A DNA stretch of 64,000 bases. It comes from Impatiens glandulifera (taxonomy: Eukaryota; Streptophyta; Magnoliopsida; Ericales; Balsaminaceae). The position numbers and the translations under genes were made by a program. Of the stretch, positions 36,604 through 49,800 are shown piece after piece. Position 1 is the stretch's first letter; the number at the start of each line of letters is the position of its first letter. The notes under the pieces were generated by a model. The model was not told where the DNA came from. It ran no database searches and saw nothing but the letters and a program-made list of their open reading frames with translations. The DNA lies in assembly GCF_907164915.1 (NCBI RefSeq), contig NC_061866.1:43712320-43776319 (forward strand), written 5' to 3'.

Positions 36604-39444
36604 TTAGCTCCATGGATCGTCCCATCCTTTTGGACCTTCTCTTTTGACAAAGTCTATAATAGCTTGAACAGCCTCTTGCCCTCTGTTGGACAAAGAATGG
36701 TTTCCATGTTCAATTTCAACTTTCTCTGCCCCACCTAATGCTTTACACAATCTGCATTAATGTTTTCACAAGAATCATAGTAATTATGGTGATCAGAAAT
36801 CAACCATAAATTTCTCACACACAACTCACAAACAAAAGTTATTGTCCTTGCCTGTTCACTAATGCTTTCTTATCAACATACTTGGGTACATACTCATCAG
36901 CCATAGAAAAGATCACCTGCAGGTAATGTATCTTTTTTTATCGGTTCTTGTTCAAAGAGAAATGAATGGTGTAAGAGAAAAACATAACTATGAAAACATT
37001 ATTATATCTACCTGGCATGGTGTATTGGACATGTGGCCAAGCTTCATTTTCAATTGATCATCACTGAGATCAGAACTAAACATGTCGTCTTCCCCATTAT
37101 ACGCACATAGGGAGTGATATCTGCAATGTTATGCCTCATCATTATTACCCCATTTGGAAACACTTATTATCTCTGTTTTTGGATACCATTCCAGATCCAG
37201 AAATTTTGAATTTTGTTTTTGTATCTGTGAGGAGACCTAGATACAAAACATGCTCGTTTGAAAACAATTAGGTCTTGTTTGATGAAGGGTTAATTGGATT
37301 TACCCTTATCACATCATCAATCGAACCATTCAAATCATTAGCCAAAATACCAAATAACCCCGTATAAAGACATTTTGGTCATCTTACCCAAATAATCCTA
37401 CATCAAACAAGGTTTTTACTTTTTACCAAGTAATAACCCAGATTATTTCTGTCATGACCCTATTTGAAAACACTTATTGTTATGTTTTTGTATGTTGGAT
37501 ATGTTTTCAGATACAAAAATTTTATTGAAAGTTTTATTTTCGTATTTGTAAACAATAAGTGTTTCCAAATGGTAAGTATCTCAATAAAATTAACGAGGAA
37601 AGAAAATAAATTGTTGGGTAATATTGCACCCGATGACAGAGGTTCATTCGTATATTTGCCTCTTTAAGCATTTATCACTCCTCTTACCTAAATGCAGTTA
37701 CTGGAGCCTCTGAATCTGCTTCTCTAGGCATGAATTCCAAACCTCTACCTTCACTTATCATTTTCGAAGCCAGATCAATCATAGCAGCTGTTTCAGGGAG
37801 AGTTGCTCTGAATTCCCTGTCACTAACTGGAGCCTACACATTTTCCCAATCAGATTATAAGTCAAGTTGGTAATCGTAACATTCGATCATAAACATGATA
37901 AGCAAATATTGCTGTATTCTTCCATATAACATAGACATGAAATCTAGACTATCAATTATATACACACTCTGCATTTTTCTCGCAGTACTATACATTGAGT
38001 AATTGCACAAGTTAGATGTGTAAAATTCTGGGTTTCTCTTGCCATATACCTGCAAGATAGCTGCTCGGACTGCTCTGGAGCATGCTGCGTTTGTGTGCAT
38101 GTAATAAACGATATCCTTGAATGTACGTCAATATGTGTAAAATGAAGATCAGTTAGATACTAAATCAGCAGGAAACAATATATAAGAGCTTGTTTGATCT
38201 TGGGTTTATTTGGATTTTTTTCATAATAATCCTTTCTCCAATCATCATTCAAATTATCGTCAAAATACCAAATTACCCAAATAATCCATCAAACAAGATT
38301 TTGATTTCATAATCTATTTTTCTTTCAGATAACCCCAGATCAAACTAGCTCTAAGTAGCTTCAAAGAAAGTTAACATTATAACTGAAAACTAGTCAGTCA
38401 CCTGACAACCAGTGCTTTGTCCAAGAAGCACAACACCCTCAGATTCTTCTTTGTTTATCAAGTAATTGATTAACTGGTCAAGTTCCATTGCGTCCTGGTG
38501 TATACATTCAAGTATATGATGGTAGTCAGAGCATGAAGTGAAAATGAATAATACAAAAATGAACATCTGCAGCAGTTTAACCCAACTACAACGGTTTAGA
38601 AGTAATCATAGATCATGCCTACAAGAAGTGCGCAACCAAATACAGTTAAGCAAAAACGTTGAACTGACAGGAAATCACAACTTACTTGTTTCAAGCTAGA
38701 AGCACCATATCCACTATAAGAAGATGACATCAGAAACTGCACCAGAGACCATTTCTCTTTATCCAAAGAAATCGCTAAAGGTTCTAAGTAACTGCAGATA
38801 AAAATAAACACTTTTGAATTTCCCGACAACAATCAACTACAAGATTATCCAAATTTGGTGTATTTCCTTAATTTCAACAAACATTCAAGATTGATATAAT
38901 GTCTTTTACTTCATCTAACAACAGGTCTTTGGGCAAAACAAATGTAAACCATAACATATAATTTTTTCATTTGCACATACTTTGTAGACAAGAACCCATC
39001 TGTTAGCCCACCAATAAAGATGACCTGCTGTTTGTAATCACCTGTTTTAAATGCAACCTGCAAGAAAGAAAAACAGTATCATCTAACACAGAGTACTAAT
39101 CTAATCTAAACTGATGGATGAATTTTAGAATCCCCTTCAAACCCAACTTCCAAATGATGAAACTCTAGGTTATATGCAAGATTCTACTATTTGTTAAACA
39201 AAAAAAAATAGACCTGGATTGGCTTGGGGCCATACTTGAACATGACTCCTTGAAACTGCTTCTTCCGGTTCACCGGTCCGACGGTGTCGCTGGAAGAGGT
39301 AGTGTTTCCAGACAAATTTAGGCTTGATGACTTGTCGAGGCGGCCTCGAACGATGCCGGAGAACCATGAAGTAGTCGAAGTTGGTGGCGCAGAGGATGAG
39401 GATGATGAAGGAGTAGACGAGGAGGTTACGGGTGAGAGATCCAT
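36604..39444 (-). CDS. DUF1749 alpha/beta hydrolase family protein, 9 exons, 346 aa
   Basis: This is a predicted serine-type alpha/beta hydrolase of the DUF1749 (UPF0613) family found in plants and fungi; substrate unknown. Minus-strand exons: 39214-39444, 38981-39057, 38686-38791, 38402-38494, 38050-38115, 37688-37833, 37012-37120, 36852-36916, 36604-36751. The frame stays open through all junctions. The first 60 residues are Ser/Thr-rich and variable; a domain starting near residue 62 (FQGVMFKYGPKPIQVAFKTG) has VIFIGGLTDGF, the strand-loop that forms the oxyanion region. The nucleophile elbow is GQSTG with Ser165; likely acid Asp283 in MADEYVP; likely base His316 in GNHSLS. No signal peptide or membrane segment is visible, so a soluble protein is expected. 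Intron 8 uses a GC donor. Two introns hold MITEs. The triad assignment is from motif order, not structure. Confidence 0.93.
37272..37414. mobile_element. Tourist-like MITE in hydrolase intron 6
   Basis: The left end GGTCTTGTTTGATGAAGGGT faces a right end whose reverse complement is AACCTTGTTTGATGTAGGAT. Flanking triplets are TTA and TTT, so one mismatch in a TWA-type duplication. Internal text such as CATTCAAATCATTAGCCAAA is shared with the copy at 38186-38351. Confidence 0.6.
37456..37573. mobile_element. Hairpin-type MITE in hydrolase intron 6
   Basis: A 118-bp near-palindrome. The left arm has ACCCTATTTGAAAACACTTA and the right arm (reverse complement) ACCATTTGGAAACACTTATT. A partial copy of one arm, CCCCATTTGGAAACACTTAT, lies at about 37147-37170. 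The transcript would fold into a hairpin. The end family is the same as at 32403-32566. Confidence 0.65.
38186..38351. mobile_element. Tourist-like MITE in hydrolase intron 4, TAA target duplication
   Basis: The 166-bp element has TIRs GAGCTTGTTTGATCTTGGGT and GAGCTAGTTTGATCTGGGGT (reverse complement of the right end), 18 of 20 matching. It is flanked by TAA at 38183-38185 and 38352-38354. This is the clearest Tourist-type copy in the window. Confidence 0.75.
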
Positions 39445-39774
39445 TGTTTTGATTCAAACAAGATCATGGGTGTGGCTGCGTCTTCTTCATCTTCTTCATT
39501 AACATCGAAAGATGTAAAAAAGCACTTCGATCAAGAATAAAGAATGTTCATTTCCTTCTTCTATCATTATCAATTCACTAGTCACCAGTCCCAAATCATT
39601 CTGAATGATTTCTCTTACACGAAAATTACCCTAAAACCAACATTTTAATTTATTATTTATTTTAGATATAATGTTTTTTATTTCTCTCATATCATTTTTT
39701 TTAATACTGAAAACATAATTTAATACTATTTTTTTTAAATGAGTATAAAATAAAATGATAAATATTAAAATTTC
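39445..39774. other. 5' leader of the hydrolase gene and flanking AT-rich DNA
   Basis: On the minus strand, the first roughly 100 bp upstream of the start codon contain CT/GA-rich sequence (TCTTCTTCATCTTCTTCAT on the plus strand), probably the leader. Beyond that the DNA is AT-rich with no readable motif. The large dispersed repeat begins near 39775. Confidence 0.4.
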
Positions 39775-42700
39775 GCCTACCTAATTTATAATTTTTAAAT
39801 AATTATCTTAAATAAATAAATTAAAAATAATTAAAAAATTAAAACCAAAATCTAATTAAATAATTAATTAAATTATTATTGTAAATCCTAACTAATTAAA
39901 AATAATAACCAAATAAAATAATTTGAAATAAATGTTTTATTCATTTTATCTCAAATTAATTTTAGAAAAATTGAAGAGAATTAAAATAAATAATTTAGAA
40001 TAAATGTTGTATCTAATTTATTCCAAATAAATTATTTATTAAACCTAAAAATATATAAAAAATAATTGACAAAATATATGTCATATTTATTTAAAATATT
40101 TTAGATATTTTTAAGATTAAAAACAAAGTCAAAAGGGGTAAAGAAAAAACCGATTTCAAACAAACTCTTAAGGCTAAAAAATGTCAGTGATTCAGAGTAG
40201 ACAAAACTCGGAAAAATCGTTGCAGCAGAAGCCATAGTCATCACATAGGCACTGGAATTCATTGAACGCCTAAGAGTTGTTCGCGTCGTCCGCTGCAACG
40301 GAGCAAAGGCGCGCTCAAGAAGCAAAGATCAATTAACGCGCACCCCAACGCCGTTAGCTGAAACGCGACAGAACACCCAATCGCGGACGAAACGCCAACA
40401 GAGCGTCTTACGTTCGATTTCTCGCCCAAAATGATGTCGTTTCACGCCTGGTTCATCGTCTTCCTCGCGATCACGAGTAGATAAGAACAACAACCATCTT
40501 TATTTTTCAAAGACAAAACTCTACCATTTCTCCACCTTTTGACCTCGTTCAGAAAGTGAAATGATCACACTACTTTGGTGATCATTTCCCTTACATCTAG
40601 ACGCATCATTGATGCCTATGTCGGCAACTGGCCGGAAAACAGCCAAAAGACAATCAAGCCCACTTGGTTGATGAACCAACATTTATAGCCTCTCTTGATC
40701 AATCTGAAAGGAATAAATAAACTTAAAGCTTTTGGATTTTTAGAAATTTCGTGTAAAACTTTAAAGCTCAAATTCAAGCCTCCCTAAATCTTCCATAAGA
40801 GATGAGGAGTGTTCTCCAACTCTCGATAAGCTATTAATCATCCTCTATATTAAATTACCAGTTTGAATTGGAATTTTTACATTTCAGTTTTGACAGTTTT
40901 GTATATTGTTTAGTTATTCGATTTTTTTGATTGGGAAACGATCTTAGGATCATTTGTAAACTTTTTGTTGAAGCCAAACACAATTAATCAATCCACATAA
41001 AATCCCCAAATTTGAATTTAAAAAATTCAAAATCAAGTTTTTTATTCTTGAGCTATTCAAGAACAACAACCCAGAAGTCTTCCCAACATGTTTATAATGA
41101 TGTTGGGAACCTATTTGGATCATTTCTAATCCATCTCGATTATGTTTAATCAAAATTAAAAATTATATAAAAAACAGTTATTGAATTGGTCAAAACAAAC
41201 TGTCAATATTAATATTTTGGTACCAATCAATCATATAAAGTATAAGAAAGTTATTGACAAGCTCCTTACATTTCATTAAATCCCAAAACCAAAAAACCCG
41301 ATTTTTGGTACCAAAATTGTTTTGGTTAAATATGACATCATCTATGTTGAATGACACTTCAGAATGATGTTCATAATGCTCCTAGGAGCTTTGTGAAGTT
41401 TCCTAGGCCCTAGGCCCCCGACTCAAAGGATCCGACCTCAAACAAAACTACAAAACCTGCAATTTTGATGTTCTTGAGAATCGGGAAACCTAGACCATAT
41501 TTAGCTAGGACTGAGAGTTCTTAGTACCAAAGACCGAGGGAACTAACCCCAAGTCAACCCACAACCGAGAATTCTCAACACTTATGACCGAGGAAAAGTT
41601 AGTCAAGGCTAGCTCAGGACCAAGTGTTCTTCACACTTATGACCGACAAAGTTATCCTAGGCTAACCTATGACCGATAATTCTTGCACCCGACCGAGAAT
41701 TCCCGCACCTAAGATCGAGGAATCCCACACCCGATAGAGGATTTTAGCACTCTAACCGAGGGACATCCGCACTCGACCGAGGGATATCCACATCCGACTG
41801 AAGATTCTAACCTCGGAATTGGGAGGCTTTAGCACCCCGACCGAGAATCCCAAACTAGGACCGAGGGGCTCTCAACCCCAAGATCTAGGGTTTTAGCCCA
41901 ACCGATAAAAATCGCACCTAGGACCGAGAGCACCAGTCCTAGGGTCCGTTTGTTTTTACCTTTTAATTTCCAAAATTATTTTTGTAATCTTGGGAACCCA
42001 AACTATTTTCTAAAATTTCAAAAAAAATAGAAAATGATTTCAAAATATTTTTATAATGTTTTCATAAGAAATATTTTGATAAGGGCTCGTTTGAGATTTA
42101 TTTTTAAATCCTAATGCCTTTACAAACTGATGTTTTTCAGCTATATTCATCCCTAGTCATCATCATTCGCAATATGTACCAACATTTAAATATGCAAAAA
42201 CCTGTGTATGTTTAGGACCGGGATAATAATTGGTTAAAATAAAATGTGATTCAATCAATTTTCCAAAAGCCATGATTTTATAAAGTAGAGACTGTTTTTA
42301 AACCGGATACGGAGGATGGAGCGTAAAAGTCATTTCTCGAGTATCACCAAACTACATGTGAAAACGAAACTCCGGTTAAAAATATGTTTGTTTACATATG
42401 TATTTTTTTATTGATTTTAAACTAAAAATCAATTGTCGACTCTTTATTAAATAAATAATATTTTAAATTAATTTAAATATTTTTTTAAATCAAATTGCGG
42501 TTTGATTATCTTAATTTTAGATTATCTTAATTCTAAAAGCTTAAATGAAATATGTTAAAAAAAATTAATTATAATTATATTTAATTTTAAACATGTCTCA
42601 TTTCATAAATCTTTTAAAATAATTTTTTATTTAAAATTTTTTGACACACAAATTAAGGTGAAAATTTATGAAATATCGATTTTTTTTTTTGGGACAAGAA
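39775..42700 (-). repeat. Large dispersed repeat, copy 1 (with minisatellite)
   Basis: This region matches 54850-58400 in reverse complement through several ordered blocks. Copy 1 landmarks: ATTTGAAATAAATG..TCATTTTATCTCAAATTAATTTT (about 39930); a GC-rich block with many GCG words (about 40260-40450); TTGATTGGGAAACGATCTTAGGATC (about 40929); a GACCGAG minisatellite (about 41490-41950); CCGGATACGGAGGATGGAGC near 42304; and ATCAATTGTCGACTC near 42430. No coding domain was found. Size, single-copy internal blocks and a minisatellite would suit a solo LTR of a large Ty3/gypsy element (the end word GAGTCG(A/T)CAATT resembles Ogre/Tat LTRs), but the ends were not resolved. Reading frames inside are not genes. 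Confidence 0.6.
41490..41950. repeat. GACCGAG minisatellite (copy 1)
   Basis: About fifteen spaced and diverged units carry GACCGAG(G/A) or CTAGGACCGAG followed by text such as AATTCTC.CAC, at intervals of about 25-45 bp. Its reverse-complement counterpart (CTCGGTCCTAG) is at 55600-55925. The units are too diverged to form a clean array. Confidence 0.75.
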
Positions 42701-45700
42701 ATTTTTGAGTTAAAAAGACCTAATAAAAATCAATAATTTACAATAATTTAAATAATTAAATCTCAATTATTAAAGAACTTAAAAGGTAGTAATTTATTTG
42801 AATTTAGTTAAAATAAACTAGTATGTGTAAAACTAAAAGAAACAACTACATTTCTCAAAATTAGTATACTACAAATTAAGTATCTTACTATTTTACAACT
42901 TTTGTTTATTTAAAATTTTAAATCAGTTAAATTATTACAATTTTAATTTTTTTTTTTTTTGTATTTTATTAAAAACTTTATAAGTTTATAAATAATTTTG
43001 ATTTTATAATTTATATTTATAAATTAAGAAAAAATATTAAAACAAATAAACTCCTATATGATTTTGTAATTATAATTTATTTTTGTCATTTGTTTACTAT
43101 TATTTTTATATTTAATTATATATAAATAATAATATATGACTAAAATAAATTAAATATATAATTTAAAATAAATTCACATTTTTTTAGTTTACAAATTATC
43201 AACAAATATTAAAATAAAATTTTGATTTTGATATAATAAGCTGGTTCGTTTACTGCCATTTGTTTTAATAAATTTTGGGCCTCATGAAAACAATCCAAAA
43301 CAGATGATAGCCTCAAAAAATGCAAATCAAGTTTGATAACGGGATGGATCAAAATTCAAAACCCATGAAGGTATCACTAATTATGAGGCCCATTCAAAAA
43401 TTATGGCCCATTAAATTAAAAAGATTATACTAATTAAAATTTTAACAAAAATAAAATATATAATATTAATATCTATTATATAAAAACTTTCATATTATAT
43501 ATTAAAAATATTAATATGATTAAAAAAATATTTAATTAATTCATAATATATATTTATTAATTAAATAAATAATTATTTAATTAAGCCATATAGAGGTTGG
43601 CCTATGCAATAGGCTAGATTGCCTCCCATGGAGGAATAAGGGAGAGAATTTAGGAGATGAAATAAAGGAGAGAATGACGTTTCACTACATCACTAGTTGA
43701 AAAAACATAAAAGAATGAGGAGAAAGAGAAAAATAGAAAAAAACTTGTTAATTTTTCGTCTAATCAAATTCGCCATGTCATTTCCTATATTAAATTTCAT
43801 CTCCCAATCATTTCTCTCTGTCACATGAGACCTAACTGCATATTAAGTGCCCATGGATAAAATAAGTTCCTACCTAAGTAGGACTGGGTTGCTCTAGACT
43901 GATTCTAATTAATTTTTTTGTGAACAAATTTATGAACATTTTAAGAAATATACCACTGTATCAAATGAAAAGTCATTACAATAAAGTAAAACAAACATAT
44001 ATATTTGTTTTTATGGGTGCCCGATCATGGTTTGTTAGATCAAGATCCTTTGAATGTGATGTCTAAAAGAACTTTTCGAATCACGATCTTTAGGGCTACA
44101 AATTAAAAAAAACGATTAAACCTCTGACTCGTATAATTTTGGTAATTGCAAGAACTTGTAGAAGTTTTGCAAATATTGAAGCATGTTCAAATTGTGAATA
44201 ATAGAAAGCTGGTAACTATAATGTAATAATTTGAGTAGAGGTATAAGATGTGTGTATTTAGATATTATTCATATATATACTCTATACGGTTGTTTGTATA
44301 TTTGTTACATACAATAAAGATATCGATTTTTCGAAAAAAAGAGAGGTTGAAGTATCCTAAGCGGCAAATGAAATGATCACCCATAGATTCTTCTAAACAC
44401 CATATAATAATCAACTAAGCACGCCCTTAATCTATCTTTGCTTGATAATGATTGCTTTCTAATGGTAATTAACATGTTTTTGTATGGCTATTATACTTTT
44501 TAATTTATCTTTTTGGTGCTTATCCCACTCATTTGCATGCTACAAAACCTTAATGGCTTTAATGCTACTTTATAATTAATTAACTAATTCATGTACTATA
44601 AAAGATAATTTTATTTTTGTGTGAGTGTGATTCTTCTCTAATAGTGTATATTTACTAAGACAAATATTTCTCTAATTGTATCTTATGACCTTTTTAATAA
44701 ACTTTGTTCCTAATATTTTTCAGCTTTTTATTAAAAATCAACTAGGGTTTCTAATGTTTTTCAATTTGGACAACTTTAATAATCTCGTACTCCTTAGCTT
44801 AATTTTAAATTGTATTACAAACATACATAAGAAAAATATCCGTACAAAAAGGGCCCATTAATGTTAATAAACGAAAGATTATTTATTTAAAAATGATAAT
44901 TAAAAAGCAAAAACACATTTAATTTGAAGATATTATTAATTAGGTCAAGCCATTTCATGGACAATAACTATTCATGACGGAATGATGATGATTTGGTACA
45001 AAAGTAATGACTATATATATATTTATATAAATATATATAAACCTTCCCTACCGAAAAGAAGAATGCTAAAAATCAACCTTCAATGGAATTTGGTACAATA
45101 GTGTGCTTATCATCATAGCAATTTCTCTATATACTATATATATATATATATGATTTCATTTGAAAGTGTTTTTATAAAAAGAATAAATATATTTAATGCC
45201 AATTAAATGATAAAGTTACTATAAATAATATTGTAAAAGAATTAATTTAAGTTTAATAATTAATACATTTTTTTGTGTATTCATAGTAAAAGACTAAGAG
45301 GGAAGGATTTAGAACATGATTGACATAGCAAGAATGACTATAAGAGAATCCGTCATTGTTGGATAACAGGAAGCTTTCGAGATTTTTGGAATTTGTTAGA
45401 AGACGAATGTAAATTTGGTTCCAATCAAGTCGAAAGTTGCTAAATACATAAAGGATCACGTCAAAATAAATTTGTAGACATTCAATTTTTACAACAAAAA
45501 AATAAAATAAATTTGTCAGAAATAAAACGCGTACACAATTGTATGTAGTAACTCTTGTATAATACGAATTCACGATAAAATTCCATTTTTGAACAATTTG
45601 AGTTATTGAGTTCTTCATTACTACACTATTATTCGAACTTTTTTATCAAATGAAGAAATTATTTAGGATTTTTTTGAGTTGAATCAAGGAAAAAGTTGAG

Positions 45701-46861
45701 GGAATAGATTGATACAAGAAGAAGATGATAAAAAAGATGTTGAGCTATTGCTCTTCAATTTTAAATTCGTAAGTGAACAATTAGAATATTCAAATATTTT
45801 TATATAGAAGATCTGCATATTTTAACACAATTATGCTACAAAATAAAATACTAACAATGCCTAACAACTTGATTGAAAAACATAACAAACATAAATAATT
45901 TATTTAGTAATTTACATAATAGTTGTCATAATCTTGATAACTCTTCCTTTGCAGGTGACTTCTCTTTCTCCATAGGATCAATCTTCAAATTTTGGATTCC
46001 TTACGTGATAAGTAACTTTCTATCTAAAGTTAATTCGTCAATTTTCTTTAATTCAAATTTATTCAATTTCAAAACTTAATCCAAGATCTTGGATCATCAT
46101 TCTTAGGCTTAAGTTGGATGAAGATGATCCATAAATGTTTTTCATGTAATTTGTAATTGATATGTATTAACTTAATCGAATTGTGAATTGTGTTGAGGTT
46201 TCAAGGATTTCATATATTTTTATATAAAATAGTAAAATGAGATTTCAAGAAATAAAAGGATCAAGACGTGATCGAAATTGAATTAGAGAAAAAAGAAGAC
46301 GAAGAATTAAAGGATGAAAAAGAAGAAGAATTAGAGTAAGGAAAAATGAAAGAATCAAGGAATGAAAGTAAAGAAAAATCAGAGGAATGAAGTAATAAGA
46401 ATGCAGTAGAAAAAAGTGAAAGAGAAACATAATTATTTTAATCATATTTGTGCTAGCTCCTCTAAAGTGAAACTAATTTAAGGGAATGAGGTCAATGCTC
46501 ACAAACAGTTATCATCAAATGCAACACTTCAATCACCAATAATGAAGACTAGGGCCAAACATGTGATTAGGTAAAATGGTTGGGCTGCGAGAGCATCAGA
46601 TTGGGATCCGAAAGTAGAGGAAATGCTATTGTCTAAATTGAACAAGAATGTTAAGTAAAAATGTTAAGTAGTATGATTTGTATGCTTTAGTTGTCTGTTT
46701 ATGTAATCTCTACTTTTTGTTTGTTTCTAATCAGATATTTTAGGGTCATTTGATTCTTTTAATCAAAGATAGAGTTTGTCTAAATTTGATAATTGATCAT
46801 TTCCCCACTTTTGAGTTCTTAATAAAATGATGTTAAACTATTTTCCGATAATAATAATAAT
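42701..46861. other. AT-rich intergenic DNA with small repeat pieces
   Basis: No gene is recognisable. It holds a probable MITE at 43640-43820 and short TA tracts. A remnant at about 45253-45618 is open on the minus strand for 121 codons but resembles nothing I know. A fragment at about 46555-46630 reads roughly TRAK.. and resembles gag remnants of Ty3/gypsy elements, but it is too short to claim. Confidence 0.5.
43640..43820. mobile_element. Probable MITE with long imperfect arms
   Basis: The left arm near 43640-43682 has GGGAGAGAATTTAGGAGATG followed by GAGAGAATGACG. The right arm near 43771-43820, reverse complemented, has GAGAGAAATGATTGGGAGAT followed by a GAAATGACATGGCG block. The arms pair imperfectly over about 40 bp around a roughly 90-bp centre. 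The exact ends and target duplication were not resolved. Confidence 0.5.
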
Positions 46862-49800
46862 AATATTACTTCACATTATATTATGTGGGCCAAAATAAAG
46901 TCCATACCAAGTTGGGTCTCTCCAACTAAGAGGAAAAAACCCAACAAACTCCCCCGACCGACTTGTTGGAGGACAATGTCAACCCGACAACCGAGCGACA
47001 GAACTCGAACTTATTTCGTGACAATATCTTTGTCATCATATCTGATCCATTATCATATGTATGAATCTTTTCGAGTTCAAATATCTTATCATCAAAAATA
47101 CCACGAATCTAGTGATAACGAACTTCAATGTGTTTCAACTTTGAGTGAAATTAAGAATTGGCAAGATGAATTGTACCTTGATTATCAAAAAATAAAACAT
47201 ACCTTTTTGTTTCAAATCAAGTTCTATTGTAAATTTTAAACCTCAATAATTCTTTTGTTGTTTCCACAACTATAAGTTCGACTTCAAAAGTAGAAAGAAC
47301 AACACACTTTTTTAATTTAGATTGTCAAGCCACGACTCCACCGACAAAAGTATCATGAAATAGATTTTCGATGATCCAGGCTTTCGTCCAGATCCAAATT
47401 AGTATATACAATTAACATAAGCTTCTCACATCCCAAAATTAGTTGTAGATTCTATATTTTTCAAAGATATCTCATAATCCACTTCACAACTTCCCAATGA
47501 TGTCTTCTTGAATTTGACAAATATCTACTCACCAAATAAACAATGTGCGCTATATTGGGTGTACAAACTATAGCGTACATAAGACTACCAATTATGGATT
47601 ATTCTTTATAAACGACTTCTCATCATCAATAGAAGAACAACCAATATGATTAAGCTTAAAGTGAGAAGCTAAATAAATAGATACCACTTTAGCTTTGTCC
47701 ATATTTAAGTGTTGAATAACTTTTTTAATGTACATCTCTTATGACAAATATAATTTTCAGGTATCTCGGTCATAGATAATTCGAATCACAAGAATTTGGC
47801 GTGCTGGTCCTAAATCTTTCATGGAAAACGACTTACTTACAGTCTCTTTTAGCTCACTGAGTTTAAAAATATTTGTTACAACAATCAACTTCATTTCTAG
47901 AGCCAATATAAAAAAAATCATTAGTATTTAAAAGATTACCAACAATTAATCCATACCTTGATTTTCAGTTTGATCGTTGTTGATGTTTATCGAGTTAAGA
48001 GCAACTGGAATTTGATTCATTTCAATTATATCCTCATTTACTTGAGTGAGAACAACATCGTATACTTTTTCAATATTTTTAATGGTATAATACTCCATAA
48101 ATATAGTCTCCATCGCGACTATAAATAAGTTTCTTATTAATCACGATAAACTTCATATTAATCGTATCAAAGAACCAATATCCAAACGCATCCAATCCTT
48201 AACCAAAAACCACACAATTCTTAGTCTTGTCTTCCAACTTTGACCTCTCATCTTTGAGAATACGCACATAAACCATACACTCAAATAATAAAAAAATGAT
48301 CATAAAATATATTTTTACCACTACAAACATGGTTCAGAACATCAAAGTTCAAAGGAACAAATGGTGTGAGGTTTAACACATGTACCACTATACTCAATGC
48401 TTCACCCAAAAATTATCTTGGCAACTTGCTTGTGAAAGCACACATCTCACACTTTTCTACTAGTGTGCTATTTATTATTTCAGCTAGTCTATTTAACTAC
48501 GATATTTTCAGAGGCGATTTTTGTGGATGAATACCTTGTTGTCGACATTACTAATCAAAAGGTCCAATGTACTCTCCTTCGTTATTCGTTCGAATGCACT
48601 TCACTTATTTTCAATTTCCCTCTCAATTGAGGCTAGAATCACTTTGAATGTGTCTAATACTTGAACTTTTGTCCTTAATGTATTGGTCCACACCTTTCAA
48701 GAATAGTCATCAATGAAGGTTACAAAATAATATGCACCACCAAGTGATCTTGACTTTATTGGCCCACATACATCAGAATACACAAAGTCTAGTAATTTTG
48801 TTTTTCTTTTCGATTAAGATGATCTGAACATCTCTTCAAGTACACATTTGAAACCCCACATAACACATTCTTTTAGCCAAAATAGCTAAACATTTCTCGT
48901 TAATATGAGCCAAACGTTTGTGTCACAACTCAAAAGAAGAATTAGTTTCACAAGTGTTGATGTAACATTTAAATATTCCAGAACGAACAATATAAAAATT
49001 CGAAAGCCTCTTTCCTTAAGAAACATTTATTGATCCATTTTTAATCTTCCATTCACCATCCGAAAAAGAATTACAGAAACCTTCATCATCCAATATTCTA
49101 ACCGATAAAAGATTGAAGCGAATGTTAGGAATATACTCAATCCCTTTTAGAAAAGAGTAGTGTCATTGGTCATCTCCACACAATATTACCAATTATAACT
49201 ATTTTAGTTTGATCAGTATTGCCCATACGAGCAATAACAAAATCACTAGACTAATATGTTAAAAAAAAATCTCATCGTGATCTAGCATGAGTAGAAGTAC
49301 CACTATCGACAATTCAATCCATCTCATCACAAGACAGATTAACATTCTCAACATCATTATGAATTTTACCTTTTTGTGGTTGGAAGTAGTGACTGTGTTT
49401 TGATTTTTTTCTTGTTCTATTTCTTTTTTAAAACATTTTTTTCTTGATATGGCCTTTCAAATCACAATGATGACACTCAAAATTTGCCCACTTATTGGAA
49501 GCTCCAAGAGATTTGCTATGATTAATTACATCTCGTCATTTACTTCTCCCCTGGATTTTGTAACTAAGACCTCAGATTGTAAAGAACAATCTTGTGTCTT
49601 TCGTCTCATCCCTTCATTCGACCCACTACTTTTTTACTAAATCCATTGAGAGAACACTATATGTAGCAAAATTTGACAAAGTCATTTTAAAAGTCTACCA
49701 TGAGTTTGCATAGTACTAAGTAGACATAAACATTGTATATCGCCATCAAAGTTGAGTTTCATCGCCTCCAATTGATTAATAATTCTCACAAAAGTATTCA

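Noticed and set aside
39194..39457. Alternative 87-codon frame over the hydrolase first exon
   Set aside because: It is out of frame with the downstream exons; the frame starting MDLSPV joins all nine exons without a stop.
40101..40325. Reading frames in the GC-rich blocks of the large repeat
   Set aside because: They lie in a dispersed repeat whose other copy does not keep the frames open.
45253..45618. 121-codon minus-strand open frame as a gene
   Set aside because: It has no recognisable domain, low complexity in Phe/Tyr/Leu from AT-rich DNA, no splice partners and no supporting context.
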